Assembly (NCBI RefSeq): GCF_005860765.1
Contig: NZ_VCEI01000032.1
Coordinates: forward strand, 28,097-92,096
Length of the DNA stretch: 64,000 nt
From: Dyadobacter sediminis
GTDB taxonomy: Bacteria; Bacteroidota; Bacteroidia; Cytophagales; Spirosomataceae
Direction: 5' to 3'
The position numbers were made by a program, and so were the translations under genes. How positions within the stretch are numbered: the first letter of the stretch is position 1; each line of letters opens with the position of its first letter. The notes under the pieces are model-generated. The model was not told the origin of the DNA. It searched no databases and saw only the letters and a program-made list of their open reading frames with translations. Below are positions 1 through 8,669 of the stretch, piece by piece.

Positions 1-1
1 C

Positions 2-916
2 GATATATGGGAAATGTACAAGCGCCATGAAGCTTCTTTCTGGACCGCGGAAGAAATCGATTTATCGCAGGATCAAAAAGACTGGGAAAACCTGAATGAT
101 GGAGAACGCCACTTTATTTCGCATGTGCTTGCATTCTTTGCTGCGTCAGATGGCATTGTAAATGAGAACCTTGCGGTTAATTTCCTGAGCGAAGTGCAAT
201 ATGCCGAGGCAAAATGCTTTTACGGATTTCAGATTGCAATGGAAAACATCCATTCCGAAACCTACTCACTCCTGATCGATACGTACATTAAAGATCCGAA
301 TGAAAAAGACCATTTGCTGAGAGCCATTGACACAATTCCATGCGTTCAGAAAAAAGCAGAATGGGCATTGAAATGGATCAACAGCCCCGTTTTTGCCGAA
401 CGGATCATTGCCTTTGCAGCCGTGGAAGGAATTTTCTTTTCCGGTTCTTTCTGCTCTATTTTCTGGCTCAAAAAACGCGGCCTGATGCCGGGACTTTCGT
501 TTTCAAACGAGCTGATCTCACGCGATGAAGGTTTGCACTGCGAATTTGCCTGTCTGCTTTATACCAAGCATATCATCAATCAACTGCCGCAGGAAAGAGT
601 CATTGAAATCATGCTGGATGCGGTGAAAATCGAGCAGGAATTTGTGACTGAAGCGCTGCCGGTTTCACTGATCGGGATGAATGCGGATCTAATGAACCAA
701 TATATTGAATATATTGCCGATTTCTGGCTGGAACGTCTGGGCTGCCCGAAACAATTCGGCTCGGCAAACCCGTTTGATTTCATGGAACTGATTTCGCTTC
801 CGGGTAAAACCAACTTCTTTGAAAAACGCGTAGGCGAATATCAGAAAGCCGGTGTTATGAGCGGCGTTAAAGACAAGGATTCAGGACACAGAATTTCTTT
901 CGACTCCGATTTCTAA
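2..916 (+). CDS. nrdB: Ribonucleoside-diphosphate reductase small subunit, class Ia (partial, 5' end outside window)
   Basis: R2 subunit of aerobic ribonucleotide reductase. It houses the di-iron centre and tyrosyl radical that the large subunit uses to reduce NDPs to dNDPs. The frame is open to the left edge (D-I-W-E precedes the first Met at 14), so the start lies outside the window. Seen: the first carboxylate ligand in AASDGIVNENL, the ENIHSETY block holding the ExxH ligands and the radical Tyr four residues after the His, the third ligand in AVEGIFFSGSF and the last pair in RDEGLHCEF. The acidic/aromatic C-terminal tail (ISFDSDF) is the type that docks on the large subunit. nrdA is not in the window and may lie to the left. 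Family assignment is firm. Confidence 0.96.
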   Translation, partial: DIWEMYKRHEASFWTAEEIDLSQDQKDWENLNDGERHFISHVLAFFAASDGIVNENLAVNFLSEVQYAEAKCFYGFQIAMENIHSETYSLLIDTYIKDPNEKDHLLRAIDTIPCVQKKAEWALKWINSPVFAERIIAFAAVEGIFFSGSFCSIFWLKKRGLMPGLSFSNELISRDEGLHCEFACLLYTKHIINQLPQERVIEIMLDAVKIEQEFVTEALPVSLIGMNADLMNQYIEYIADFWLERLGCPKQFGSANPFDFMELISLPGKTNFFEKRVGEYQKAGVMSGVKDKDSGHRISFDSDF

Positions 917-942
917 AAAATCCGGTTTATAAAAGATTACTA

Positions 943-982
943 AAAAATGTCATCCTGAACGGCTGTTCGGGATGACATTTTT
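943..982. terminator. Bidirectional intrinsic terminator between nrdB and recX
   Basis: An 18-bp stem (943-960 with 965-982, one G-U pair) closes a 4-nt GGCT loop. The stem ends in A6 on the left and T5 on the right, so it reads as a U-tailed hairpin from both sides. It sits between the convergent nrdB and recX genes and fits termination of both. Confidence 0.85.
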
Positions 983-1008
983 AGTGATAGAAAAGCCGGC
1001 TCAACAAC

Positions 1009-1461
1009 TTACAAATTCTCGATTTCCTTCCAGACCAGCTCACTTTCGTATCCTTTTCCCAGGGCAAACCTGGCCAGTTTTTGTTTAAGCTTGAAAGGGT
1101 CCGTTTCTGTTTTCGCAAGAAGCAGTTTCTTTTTGCCCAAAAGTTCCTTCAGACCGGCAACGTAAGCATCGTCCTGAATTTCATTCATGCCTTTCTGAAT
1201 GCTGTATTCGCTGAGCCCTCTGCGGTGCAGTTCCTGCCGGATCTTCATTCTTCCCCAGTTTTTCACCCGGAACTTTCCGCCGGCGTACGTTTTTGCAAAA
1301 CGCTCTTCGCTGAGGTAATTCATGGAAATCAGCTCGGCAATGATTTCATCCGCTTCTTCGCCCCATACATTCCATTTCTTAAGGCGTTGTTTTACCTCAT
1401 CCTGCGTCCGCTCCTGATAAGCGCAGTACGATGCAGCCTTTTGCAGAATAAGACGATCCAT
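1009..1461 (-). CDS. recX: RecX-type regulator of RecA
   Basis: 150-residue, all-helical, highly basic protein with the repeated three-helix plan of RecX. The first repeat (about residues 8-50) includes YCAYQERTQDEVKQRLKKW, with the family's sparse R-x-x-x-E-v-x-x-x-L pattern. The second contains ISMNYLSEERFAKTYAGGKFRVKNWGRMKIRQEL, and the third is C-terminal (KLKQKLARFALGKGY). RecX binds RecA filaments and modulates recombination. Length is normal for the family, and the ATG at 1461 is the only sensible start. recA is not adjacent, which is common in this phylum. Confidence 0.9.
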   Translation of the reverse strand: MDRLILQKAASYCAYQERTQDEVKQRLKKWNVWGEEADEIIAELISMNYLSEERFAKTYAGGKFRVKNWGRMKIRQELHRRGLSEYSIQKGMNEIQDDAYVAGLKELLGKKKLLLAKTETDPFKLKQKLARFALGKGYESELVWKEIENL

Positions 1462-1583
1462 TCCGTTTTATTTAATGTTAAATATCCGTAACATCATGCA
1501 AGAATAAAGAAAATATCAGTGATGAATAACTATTTTTGAAATTATAAAATACCTCGGCCTAAACTTACGTAACCTCGCAAACT

Positions 1584-2396
1584 ATGAAATTCCAGAGACG
1601 GTCTTTTTTAAAACTGCTTCCCGCACTGCCGGCGATTCCGTATTTGTCCGGGCAAAAAAGTGGGAACGCTGCAAAAATTTCCATGCGGTTTGTCGTTGCT
1701 TCGGACGGCCATTACGGACAGCCGGATACCGATTTCAAAACTTTCCATTCCGATCTGATCAGCTGGGTAAACCGTGAAAAATTGCAGAAAGGCGTTGATT
1801 TTATATTTTTCAACGGCGACCTGATTCATGACGATCCGACTTTACTTTACGACTTTAAAAGTACACTCGCAAACCTGCGCGTACCATACTATGTAAGTCG
1901 CGGAAATCATGACAAAGTGGGGCTGGACGTTTGGCAAAGCACGTGGGGCTATGCAACGAATCACAGTTTTGCAAAAGGTGAATATGCATTTATTGTAGGC
2001 GATACTTCCAACGAAAAAGGTGAGTACGTTTGTCCGGATGCCGCTTGGCTGCGAACGGAAATTGCCAAGTATTCCGAAAAGAAGGGCATTTTTGTTTTCC
2101 TGCATATCACGCCGGCAAAATGGACCGTAAATGGAATCGAATGCAAGGAAGTCATTGATCTGTTTGAAAATACGCCCAATGTAAAGGCCATTTTCAACGG
2201 GCATGACCACGATCAGGACAGCACAAAAATGTATGGCAAAAAACCCTATTTCTTTGACGGGCACTTCGGCGGAAGCTGGGGAACGGCCTATAAAGGTTAC
2301 CGGATCGTGGAAATTTACGAGGACAGCACGTGGCAATCGTATCAGTACAATCCGGCTGCATCGCCGATTCTGAATACTTTTTCCGGGAAAAACTAG
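1584..2396 (+). CDS. Tat-exported calcineurin-like metallophosphoesterase
   Basis: 270-residue secreted phosphoesterase. The N-terminus has a twin-arginine signal (QRRSFLKLLPALPAIPYLSG), so it is probably folded and metal-loaded before export. The full metal-ligand set is visible: ASDGHYG (D-x-H), FNGDLIHDD (GD), SRGNHDK (GNHD), FLHIT (H) and NGHDHDQD (GHxH). These bind the dinuclear centre typical of calcineurin-like hydrolases of phosphomono- or diesters. The substrate cannot be read from the sequence. Its 3' end is 7 nt from the stop of the convergent small gene. Confidence 0.88.
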   Translation: MKFQRRSFLKLLPALPAIPYLSGQKSGNAAKISMRFVVASDGHYGQPDTDFKTFHSDLISWVNREKLQKGVDFIFFNGDLIHDDPTLLYDFKSTLANLRVPYYVSRGNHDKVGLDVWQSTWGYATNHSFAKGEYAFIVGDTSNEKGEYVCPDAAWLRTEIAKYSEKKGIFVFLHITPAKWTVNGIECKEVIDLFENTPNVKAIFNGHDHDQDSTKMYGKKPYFFDGHFGGSWGTAYKGYRIVEIYEDSTWQSYQYNPAASPILNTFSGKN

Positions 2397-2403
2397 CGGG
2401 TGA

Positions 2404-2616
2404 TTACCGGTTCCGTTCAATAGGCGAATCCGATTTAAGTACTCCGCTTCCATTGGTTAAAGGCTTGTTATTTGGGTTGGCATTGTAGATTTTTTTAGCG
2501 AACTGAATCAGTTTCAGTGCAGCATTTATGCGCTCCTCAGGCGTTTTTGACCTCCAGTATGCCTTATCAGAATTCGAAATATGCTCAAATACAGATGATT
2601 TTCTGACGATTTTCAT
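2404..2616 (-). CDS. Small YWRSKTPEER-motif protein (antitoxin/nucleotidyltransferase-associated type), orphan
   Basis: 70-residue protein. Its centre (DKAYWRSKTPEERINAALKL) is the signature of small proteins that in many bacteria sit next to a MNT-type nucleotidyltransferase, so it resembles one half of a toxin-antitoxin-like pair. The N-terminus MKIVRKSSVFEHIS is also typical of that group. No nucleotidyltransferase is adjacent: upstream is a non-coding spacer, then tyrS. Either the partner was lost, or this member acts alone. Function inferred from family resemblance only. Confidence 0.6.
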   Translation of the reverse strand: MKIVRKSSVFEHISNSDKAYWRSKTPEERINAALKLIQFAKKIYNANPNNKPLTNGSGVLKSDSPIERNR

Positions 2617-2726
2617 AAAATACCCTTTTAGAATACAGCTCTGGATTCCAAGATAACTTTACAAGTTCTGAGTACTATTGCTTCGTTGAAACTTAACAGG
2701 ACTAAATCAGCTAAGACGCATTCCAA

Positions 2727-2771
2727 ACAAAAAAGACTCTGTCAATGCAAGATGCTTTAACAGAGTCTTCG
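2727..2771 (-). terminator. Intrinsic terminator downstream of tyrS
   Basis: A 10-bp stem (2733-2742 with 2760-2769) is preceded on the plus strand by A-rich sequence, so the minus-strand transcript ends in a U-run. It lies about 85 nt past the tyrS stop, beyond the repeat at 2809-2852. The rest of the 2617-2852 spacer shows no ORF. Confidence 0.65.
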
Positions 2772-2808
2772 AAAAATTTATAAGAAATTGATTAAAAGAA
2801 ATTAGATA

Positions 2809-2852
2809 AAAGCTAACAGCTAACAAGCTAATGGCTAACAGCGAAAAGCCAA
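2809..2852 (-). repeat. 3'-flanking TTAGC repeat cluster (copy 1, tyrS)
   Basis: Read on the minus strand, immediately after the tyrS TGA, this is a run of degenerate octamers of the form TTRGCTNT (TTGGCTTT, GTTAGCCA, TTAGCTTG, TTAGCTGT, TTAGCTTT). The same units follow four other genes in this window, in the same sense orientation (21375-21420, both halves of 33185-33290, 55772-55812). Probably a dispersed 3'-end element. Confidence 0.75.
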
Positions 2853-4154
2853 TCACTTCAATTTGATCAAATGATTTTTCTTGCCTTTTGAAATCAGCAG
2901 AAAACGCTCCTGAAGCAAGCTGAAATCGGTCAGTGGCTGTTCTGCGGAAGTAACCTTTACTTTGTTCACGCTGACTGCATTCTGCTGAATGGCCCTGCGG
3001 GCCTCACCTTTCGAAGCATAAATTTCTGAGTGCGTAACGGTCGAAATCAGATCTGTAATGTTAGCGCATTCATTCCATTCCTGAAACGTAATTTCAGTTT
3101 GCGGCACGCCGTCAAAAACCGTTTCAAATTCATCCGCCGCAATGCTCTGCAACGTTTCCAGCGTAGCTTTTCCGTACAAAACTTCAGTTGCTTTCAAAAC
3201 CAGCTGAAAAGCGCGTTCGGAATGGATCCGGGAAGTCAGTTCTTCGGCCAGTGCTTTCTGCATGATCCGAAGGTGCGGCGCTTCGGCGTGGCTGCTTTCC
3301 AGCGCTTCGATTTCTTCCCGATTTTTAAACGAAAATACCCTCAAATAGCGCGGAAGGTCTTCATCACTCTGGTTAAGCCAGAATTGATAAAACTCATACG
3401 GAGAAGTTTTAGTGGCATCCAGCCAGATATTTCCGCCTTCGCTTTTACCGAACTTGGAACCGTCCGATTTGGTCAAAAGCGGCGTTGTAAGCGCATAAGC
3501 CTTGAAATAACCTTCTTCATCGCCTTCCTTGCGACGGATAATTTCGGTTCCGGTCGTGATATTCCCCCACTGATCCGAGCCGCCCATCTGCAGACGAACA
3601 TTTTTGTTTTTATATAAATGGTAAAAATCGTAGCCCTGCAAAAGCTGATAGGAAAATTCAGTAAAGGAAATGCCAGTTTCCAGTCGTTTTTTCACGGAAT
3701 CCTTGGACATCATGTAATTAACGCTCAAAAACTTGCCCGCATCTCTCAGAAACTGCAGAAACCCGATGTCTTTAAACCAATCGTAATTATTGACCATTTC
3801 GGCAGAATTCACACCGCAGTCAAAATCAAGAAACTGTTCCAGCTGTTTCCGGATTCCTTCCTGATTGAAGCGCAAAGTTTCCTCATCCAGAAAAGTACGT
3901 TCCGCCGCCTTGAAAGAAGGATCGCCGATCATTCCCGTTGCGCCGCCGATCAATGCAAAAGGTTTGTGCCCGGCACGCTGAAAATGCACAAGAAGCATAA
4001 TCGTCGCCAGATTCCCGATATGCAGGGAAGAAGCAGTCGGGTCGAAACCGATATAGCCGGAAGTCATTTCTTTTCTGAGCTGCTCGTCGGTGCCCGGCAT
4101 CATGTCATGCAGCATGCCGCGCCAGCGCAGTTCTTCTGTAAAATCAATCGTCAT
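2853..4154 (-). CDS. tyrS: Tyrosyl-tRNA synthetase
   Basis: 433-residue class I aminoacyl-tRNA synthetase that charges tRNA-Tyr. The HIGH motif appears as HIGN (residues 45-48) and the KMSKS loop as KFGKS (234-238). The tyrosine pocket includes QLLQGYDF and GGSDQWGNI, and an S4-like RNA-binding domain ends the protein (KGEARRAIQQNAVSVN). The start is placed at 4154 (MTIDFTEELRWRG) because the upstream in-frame extension to 4223 is unlike the family, and the short form matches the usual length of about 430. Monocistronic, divergent from the GH43-like gene. Confidence 0.95.
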   Translation of the reverse strand: MTIDFTEELRWRGMLHDMMPGTDEQLRKEMTSGYIGFDPTASSLHIGNLATIMLLVHFQRAGHKPFALIGGATGMIGDPSFKAAERTFLDEETLRFNQEGIRKQLEQFLDFDCGVNSAEMVNNYDWFKDIGFLQFLRDAGKFLSVNYMMSKDSVKKRLETGISFTEFSYQLLQGYDFYHLYKNKNVRLQMGGSDQWGNITTGTEIIRRKEGDEEGYFKAYALTTPLLTKSDGSKFGKSEGGNIWLDATKTSPYEFYQFWLNQSDEDLPRYLRVFSFKNREEIEALESSHAEAPHLRIMQKALAEELTSRIHSERAFQLVLKATEVLYGKATLETLQSIAADEFETVFDGVPQTEITFQEWNECANITDLISTVTHSEIYASKGEARRAIQQNAVSVNKVKVTSAEQPLTDFSLLQERFLLISKGKKNHLIKLK

Positions 4155-4297
4155 TTTAAATGCTGTTCTTATTTCAAAAATGGAAGCGCAAAGGTAAAGG
4201 TTATCCGTTTTAAAATCCGGCAATCCATTCAGCTTTTGAAAATCTGTTGAACTTATTACTCCAAAACTGCTTAAACTTGCATAATAATAAGATTAAT

Positions 4298-6091
4298 ATG
4301 AATCAATTCAACAGAACGATACGAATGCGGCCAGGTTTGGTTTTCGGTTTATATATGCTGCTGCTGCTTGCGCCGGCATTCAGTTTTGCGCAAACCACAT
4401 ATTGTAATCCAATGGACATTGATTACAAGTACAACTTTGAGCAGTTGAATGAAAAGATCAGTTACCGTTCCGGCGCCGATCCGGTTATCATCAATCACAA
4501 AGTGGCTGGCCGCAATGAATATTTCCTGTTCGTAACAATTTCGGGCGGATACTGGCATTCCAAAGATCTCATTAACTGGAAATATCTGACTGCAAACCGG
4601 TGGCCGTTTGAAGATATGTGCGCGCCCGCAGCCGTTTCCGTACGCGATACGCTGTTTCTTTTTCAGTCTACTTTTGAGTCACGTCCGATTTTATATTCTG
4701 TGGCGCCCGAAAAAGGAATCTGGGAATTTTACAACCGCTGGACGCCGCGTCTGCCCAAAGACATCGGCCCGTGGGACCCGGCGCTTTTTCATGATGCGGA
4801 AACGGATAAATGGTATATGTACTGGGGTTCTTCCAATGTTTATCCCATTTTCGGTTCGGAACTGGATTATTCCAAAAGACTTGCTTTCAAAGGCGAGTAC
4901 AAGGCCATGTTCTGGCTTGATCCGTATGCACACGGCTGGGAACGTTTTGGCCCGAACCATTCGGACCCGTTCAAACCTTTTACCGAAGGCGCATGGATGA
5001 CCAAGCACAAAGGGAAATATTATCTTCAGTACGGCGCGCCGGGCACAGAATACAATGTGTATGCAAATGGCACTTACACGGCCGACGATCCGCTCGGGCC
5101 TTTTACGTATGCGCCTTACAATCCGGTTTCTTACAAGCCCGGCGGGTTTGCGACCGGCGCCGGACACGGCAATACTTTTCAGGATAATTACGGCAATTAC
5201 TGGAACACAGGCACTTCGTGGATCGGCCTGAACTGGGCTATGGAAAGAAGGATTGTGATGTACCCGGCCGGATTTGACAAAGACGGACAAATGTTCTCCA
5301 ACACGCGCTTTGGTGATTTTCCGCATAAAATGACAACCAAAACGTGGCAGGGAAAAGGCGATGAACTGTTTACCGGCTGGATGCTGCTTTCTTATAAAAA
5401 ACCCGTAACGGCTTCGTCAGAGCTGGATACGATGGCAGCGGCTAAAATAACCGATGAAAACCCGAGGACCTTCTGGGCGGCAAAGCAGAACAAACCCGGC
5501 GAAACGCTCACGATTGACTTGCAGAGCGAGCTGGAAGTAAAAGCCGTTCAGGTAAATTACACCGATTACAAGTCTGATATCTTTGCCAACGATCCGGAAA
5601 AAGTGTATACGCAGTTCAAAATCCTGACTTCTGTAAATGGCAAAAAATGGGACGTTGCATATGATCTTTCAAAGGAACCAAAACGCGACCGCCCGTGTGC
5701 GTACATCGAACTTCCGCGTCCGGTGCGTGCGCGCTATGTGCGGTATGAACACACGCATGTGGCTTCGCCGGTTCTGGCAATCAGTGAATTCCGGGTTTTT
5801 GGAAACGGGTTTGGCAAAGCACCGCAAACGCCGGCAAATTTTACTGCTGTCAGACAAAAAGATACGCGCAATGCAGATCTGAAATGGGACAAAGTTCCCG
5901 GCGCAACCGGCTATAATGTACTTTGGGGAATTGCTCCGGACAAGCTTTATCAGACTTATCAGTTCTGGAATGACGAGCCGAACACGTTTGAACTTCGCGC
6001 ATTGAATGTAGGCGTTCCTTACTATTTTGCTATTGAAGCTTTTAGCGAGAACGGCGTTTCAGAAGTGAGTGCCGTTAAAAGTGTAAAGTAG
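4298..6091 (+). CDS. Secreted GH43-like glycosidase with F5/8-type (CBM32-like) and fibronectin III domains
   Basis: 597-residue exported enzyme, start chosen at 4298, where a clean signal peptide begins (cleavage after SFA-Q, about residue 31). A five-bladed-propeller catalytic region follows to about residue 350. It has GADPVII (candidate base Asp), GPWDPALFHD (second Asp) and EGAWMTKHKGKYYLQY (candidate acid Glu), the D-D-E layout of clan GH-F. Residues about 365-495 form a discoidin/F5-8C domain (KITDENPRTFWAAK, ARYVRYEHTH), and 505-597 form a fibronectin III domain (KWDKVPGATGYNV...PYYFAIEAF). Probably removes arabinosyl, xylosyl or galactosyl units from polysaccharide; specificity is not readable. 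Not linked to the Sus pair at 15-19 kb. Confidence 0.85.
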   Translation: MNQFNRTIRMRPGLVFGLYMLLLLAPAFSFAQTTYCNPMDIDYKYNFEQLNEKISYRSGADPVIINHKVAGRNEYFLFVTISGGYWHSKDLINWKYLTANRWPFEDMCAPAAVSVRDTLFLFQSTFESRPILYSVAPEKGIWEFYNRWTPRLPKDIGPWDPALFHDAETDKWYMYWGSSNVYPIFGSELDYSKRLAFKGEYKAMFWLDPYAHGWERFGPNHSDPFKPFTEGAWMTKHKGKYYLQYGAPGTEYNVYANGTYTADDPLGPFTYAPYNPVSYKPGGFATGAGHGNTFQDNYGNYWNTGTSWIGLNWAMERRIVMYPAGFDKDGQMFSNTRFGDFPHKMTTKTWQGKGDELFTGWMLLSYKKPVTASSELDTMAAAKITDENPRTFWAAKQNKPGETLTIDLQSELEVKAVQVNYTDYKSDIFANDPEKVYTQFKILTSVNGKKWDVAYDLSKEPKRDRPCAYIELPRPVRARYVRYEHTHVASPVLAISEFRVFGNGFGKAPQTPANFTAVRQKDTRNADLKWDKVPGATGYNVLWGIAPDKLYQTYQFWNDEPNTFELRALNVGVPYYFAIEAFSENGVSEVSAVKSVK

Positions 6092-6098
6092 ACTTTAA

Positions 6099-6692
6099 TC
6101 AAATGCTTTCTTCACCCGGAATGAATACAATGCTGTCGTAAATTGCAGATAATGGCATTTCGAAATTCATTGATTCAAAATAAATAATATCGTCTTTGTT
6201 ATCGAAAGTCTGGTAATTCCATACAGCCTTCTGACTGGTACGCGTGTAAAGTTCCACGTAAAATTCATTCTGTGAAACGAGCAGAAAGTATTGAAGCGAA
6301 GCAATGTTTTTATATTGTCTTAGCTTGAAACCGCGGTCATAACTTGCAGATGATTTGGACAAAACCTCAACCAGAATAACCGGGTTCTTTACAACATACG
6401 TTCCGGCTATGTCTTCTTCCGAACAAGTTACAATCACATCGGGATAAGGATAATAAAGGTTTTCAATTGCTTCCACCTTGATATTTTCGGCAAAAACCCT
6501 GCATCCTTGCGGACGAAAGAAACCTTTGAAAAGGGTCCGGATATTATCTACAATGTCATTGTGATTCATCGTAGTTCCTGCCATTGCGAAAATTTCACCA
6601 TCATAATATTCATGGCGAATTTCACTTTTTTCCTCCATTTCAAAGTATTCGTTGACAGAATATTTATGTTCAGAAACCTGTGCGTGTCCCAT
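6099..6692 (-). CDS. Uma2 family (DUF820) restriction-endonuclease-fold protein
   Basis: 197-residue protein of the Uma2 group. Seen: YSVNEYFEMEEKS...HEYYDGEIFAMAG at the N-terminus, then YPDVIVTCSEED and ILVEVLSKSSASYDRGFKLRQYK. The Asp of PDV and the Glu of VEV form a PD-(D/E)xK-like site. Uma2 proteins are abundant in cyanobacteria and Cytophagales; their role is unknown, with nuclease activity suspected from the fold. The start is moved to the ATG at 6692, because the longer frame begins with TTG. It ends 7 nt from the convergent GH43-like stop. Confidence 0.85.
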   Translation of the reverse strand: MGHAQVSEHKYSVNEYFEMEEKSEIRHEYYDGEIFAMAGTTMNHNDIVDNIRTLFKGFFRPQGCRVFAENIKVEAIENLYYPYPDVIVTCSEEDIAGTYVVKNPVILVEVLSKSSASYDRGFKLRQYKNIASLQYFLLVSQNEFYVELYTRTSQKAVWNYQTFDNKDDIIYFESMNFEMPLSAIYDSIVFIPGEESI

Positions 6693-6771
6693 AAAATCCA
6701 AGTTACAGTATTACAATTTACACCAAAATGAATGCATTATCAAATAACCTTTAACTCAGGAACATTCCGGA

Positions 6772-8031
6772 TTACTGCCGCCAGAGCAGAGAAGAATCGC
6801 CGTAGCTCAGAAAACGGTAATCATGCACTATTGCTTCGGAATAAATATGTTTCCAGTCATTACCGACAAAAGCAGCCACCAGCAGAACAAGCGTTGATCC
6901 CGGCTGATGATAATTGGTTACAAGCCCTTTGCATAAACGGAATTTGTAACCCGGGAAAATAAAGATTTCCGTTTCGCCTACGATAGAATCCAGCTTTTGT
7001 TCATCCATATAATTTGCAATGGCCGTAAGCGATTGCATTGCAGTCGGAAGTTCGCTTTCTTCAAACGGATACGGATACAGTTTTTCAATATGAAACTCAG
7101 CCGTTTCTTTCCTGAAAAGCTTGACACCAAACCAGTAAAGACTTTCCAGCGAACGAAGCGACGTCGTGCCGACCGCCACAATATGTTCAACGCTTTTCAG
7201 TAAATCATTGATCAAATTTCTGGAAAATACAACCTGTTCGGAATGCATGCGATGTTCCGTAACCGAATCCACTTTGATCGGCTGGAACGTGCCCGCGCCT
7301 ACGTGCAGCGTCAGAAAAGATTTCCGGATTCCTCTGGATTCCAGTTTTTCAAATACCGTTTCAGTAAAATGAAGCCCGGCCGTCGGCGCAGCCACCGCTC
7401 CGTCGTGACTGGCATAAACCGTCTGATAGGAACGAATGTCGCTTTCTTCTGTATCTCGATTGAGATATGGCGGCAACGGAATTTCGCCAAGCGCTTTTAC
7501 AATGTCCAGAAAAACGATTTCCTTGTCCCACGACAGTTTTACATGGTTCCGCTCGTAATCCGCATATGTTATTTCCAGATGAACAGCTTCTCCGTTCACC
7601 TCGATTTCAGTTGAAAGCGTATCCTGAATTTTAAATCGCTTCTTGTTCCCGATCATGCATTCCCATACGCAGGAATGTTTCACAAGCATGGCATCGTTTA
7701 TAATCCGGGAAGGAAGCTCCGGATGCAGCAGCAGGATTTCAATGACAGCTCCGGTTTCTTTCCGGAAATAAGCCCGTGCAGGAATTACTTTCGTGTTGTT
7801 AAATACAAGAAGCGTTTCTGCGGGCAGGTTTTCAGGAAGATTGTAAAAATGCCGGTGCTGAATCAATCCGTTTTTGTAAACAAGCAGCCTGGATTCGTCC
7901 CTTTTTTCCAGCGGATAACGCGCGATGCGTTCATCGGGCAGGCTGTATGTAAATTCTTCCAGCCGGATCGATTCTGCATCTGAACGCCAGTCGCTTTTCA
8001 TAGCCGCCTCCTGCAAGTTTGATTCTTCCAT
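6772..8031 (-). CDS. QueA-family S-adenosylmethionine:tRNA ribosyltransferase-isomerase (long form)
   Basis: 419-residue relative of QueA, which transfers and isomerises the ribosyl group of SAM onto 7-aminomethyl-deazaguanine in tRNA (queuosine pathway). Landmarks: LPDERIARYPLEKRDESRLLV at the N-terminus, LVFNNTKVIPAR, PTAGLHFTETVF, LHVGAGTFQPIKV and GLVTNYHQPGSTLVLLVAAF. It is about 70 residues longer than canonical QueA (about 350). Many Bacteroidota appear to carry such a long paralogue besides a normal QueA, so no gene symbol is given. Start is the ATG at 8031, or possibly 8001. Followed by a small membrane protein upstream on the same strand. Confidence 0.85.
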   Translation of the reverse strand: MEESNLQEAAMKSDWRSDAESIRLEEFTYSLPDERIARYPLEKRDESRLLVYKNGLIQHRHFYNLPENLPAETLLVFNNTKVIPARAYFRKETGAVIEILLLHPELPSRIINDAMLVKHSCVWECMIGNKKRFKIQDTLSTEIEVNGEAVHLEITYADYERNHVKLSWDKEIVFLDIVKALGEIPLPPYLNRDTEESDIRSYQTVYASHDGAVAAPTAGLHFTETVFEKLESRGIRKSFLTLHVGAGTFQPIKVDSVTEHRMHSEQVVFSRNLINDLLKSVEHIVAVGTTSLRSLESLYWFGVKLFRKETAEFHIEKLYPYPFEESELPTAMQSLTAIANYMDEQKLDSIVGETEIFIFPGYKFRLCKGLVTNYHQPGSTLVLLVAAFVGNDWKHIYSEAIVHDYRFLSYGDSSLLWRQ

Positions 8032-8044
8032 TCTTACAACCAGA

Positions 8045-8557
8045 TTACAGTCTGTCCTCGGGAACAGGCGTTGACAGAAGCCGTAACGGAAGCAGAAGCA
8101 CGATTACAAGCAATGCAACGCCTATGTAATACAGCCAGGAAAAATCAAAAACGTCTACTTTATAATTCGTGCTGTTGATCGTTGCGAGAGAAAAAAGACT
8201 GAAACCGATAACGGTATTGATAGCAGCCACAAGGCAATTGAACCAGTTCACCAGATGCTCGTTCAGTTCTTCACGATGCTGCGCCCAGATCCTTTTTTTC
8301 GGAATGGGAAGATGCATCGGATCGGCATTGGATACCAGCTTTGCAAACCTCGCTATCAGCACATTATTGACCAGAAACAAGGCCATGACAATGTAAAAAA
8401 TATGTTCTTTGGCCAGATAAATTTCCGCCAGGCCACTGTCTGAAAAATCGACCGCAACCATTTGCGGAAAAACCGAATACGTCCATATCAAAGCCCCGAT
8501 TACCAGCACAACGGATAACCAGCGCCAGACTTTTATTGCAAATGTTGTAACTTTCAT
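8045..8557 (-). CDS. Four-helix integral membrane protein of unknown function
   Basis: 170 residues with four hydrophobic segments: about 13-31 (WLSVVLVIGALIWTYSVF), 52-68 (IFYIVMALFLVNNVLIA), 106-125 (FNCLVAAINTVIGFSLFSLA) and 140-160 (WLYYIGVALLVIVLLLPLRLL). A basic loop, ADPMHLPIPKKRIWAQHREEL, lies in the middle. I do not recognise the family. It lies 13 nt upstream of the QueA-like gene on the same strand, so the two may be co-transcribed. It is divergent from the adenosyltransferase. Confidence 0.7.
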   Translation of the reverse strand: MKVTTFAIKVWRWLSVVLVIGALIWTYSVFPQMVAVDFSDSGLAEIYLAKEHIFYIVMALFLVNNVLIARFAKLVSNADPMHLPIPKKRIWAQHREELNEHLVNWFNCLVAAINTVIGFSLFSLATINSTNYKVDVFDFSWLYYIGVALLVIVLLLPLRLLSTPVPEDRL

Positions 8558-8669
8558 GAATAAGTAACCTGTAACAGGTTTTTCGCCATATTAAAAATAA
8601 GGTGCAAAATTAGGCCCGGAAGCTTCCAAAACCTAATTGAAAACCTTAAAGTTTATTTCAAATACCATC

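Noticed and set aside
1842..2453. Long minus-strand frame opposite the phosphoesterase
   Set aside because: Translation has no family features; the plus-strand gene has a Tat signal and all metal motifs.
4155..4223. N-terminal extension of TyrS
   Set aside because: No family member begins this way; MTIDFTEELRWRG at 4154 matches the usual start.
8566..8580. Short palindrome AACCTG-TAA-CAGGTT between divergent genes
   Set aside because: Six-base arms can arise by chance and no regulator gene is adjacent.
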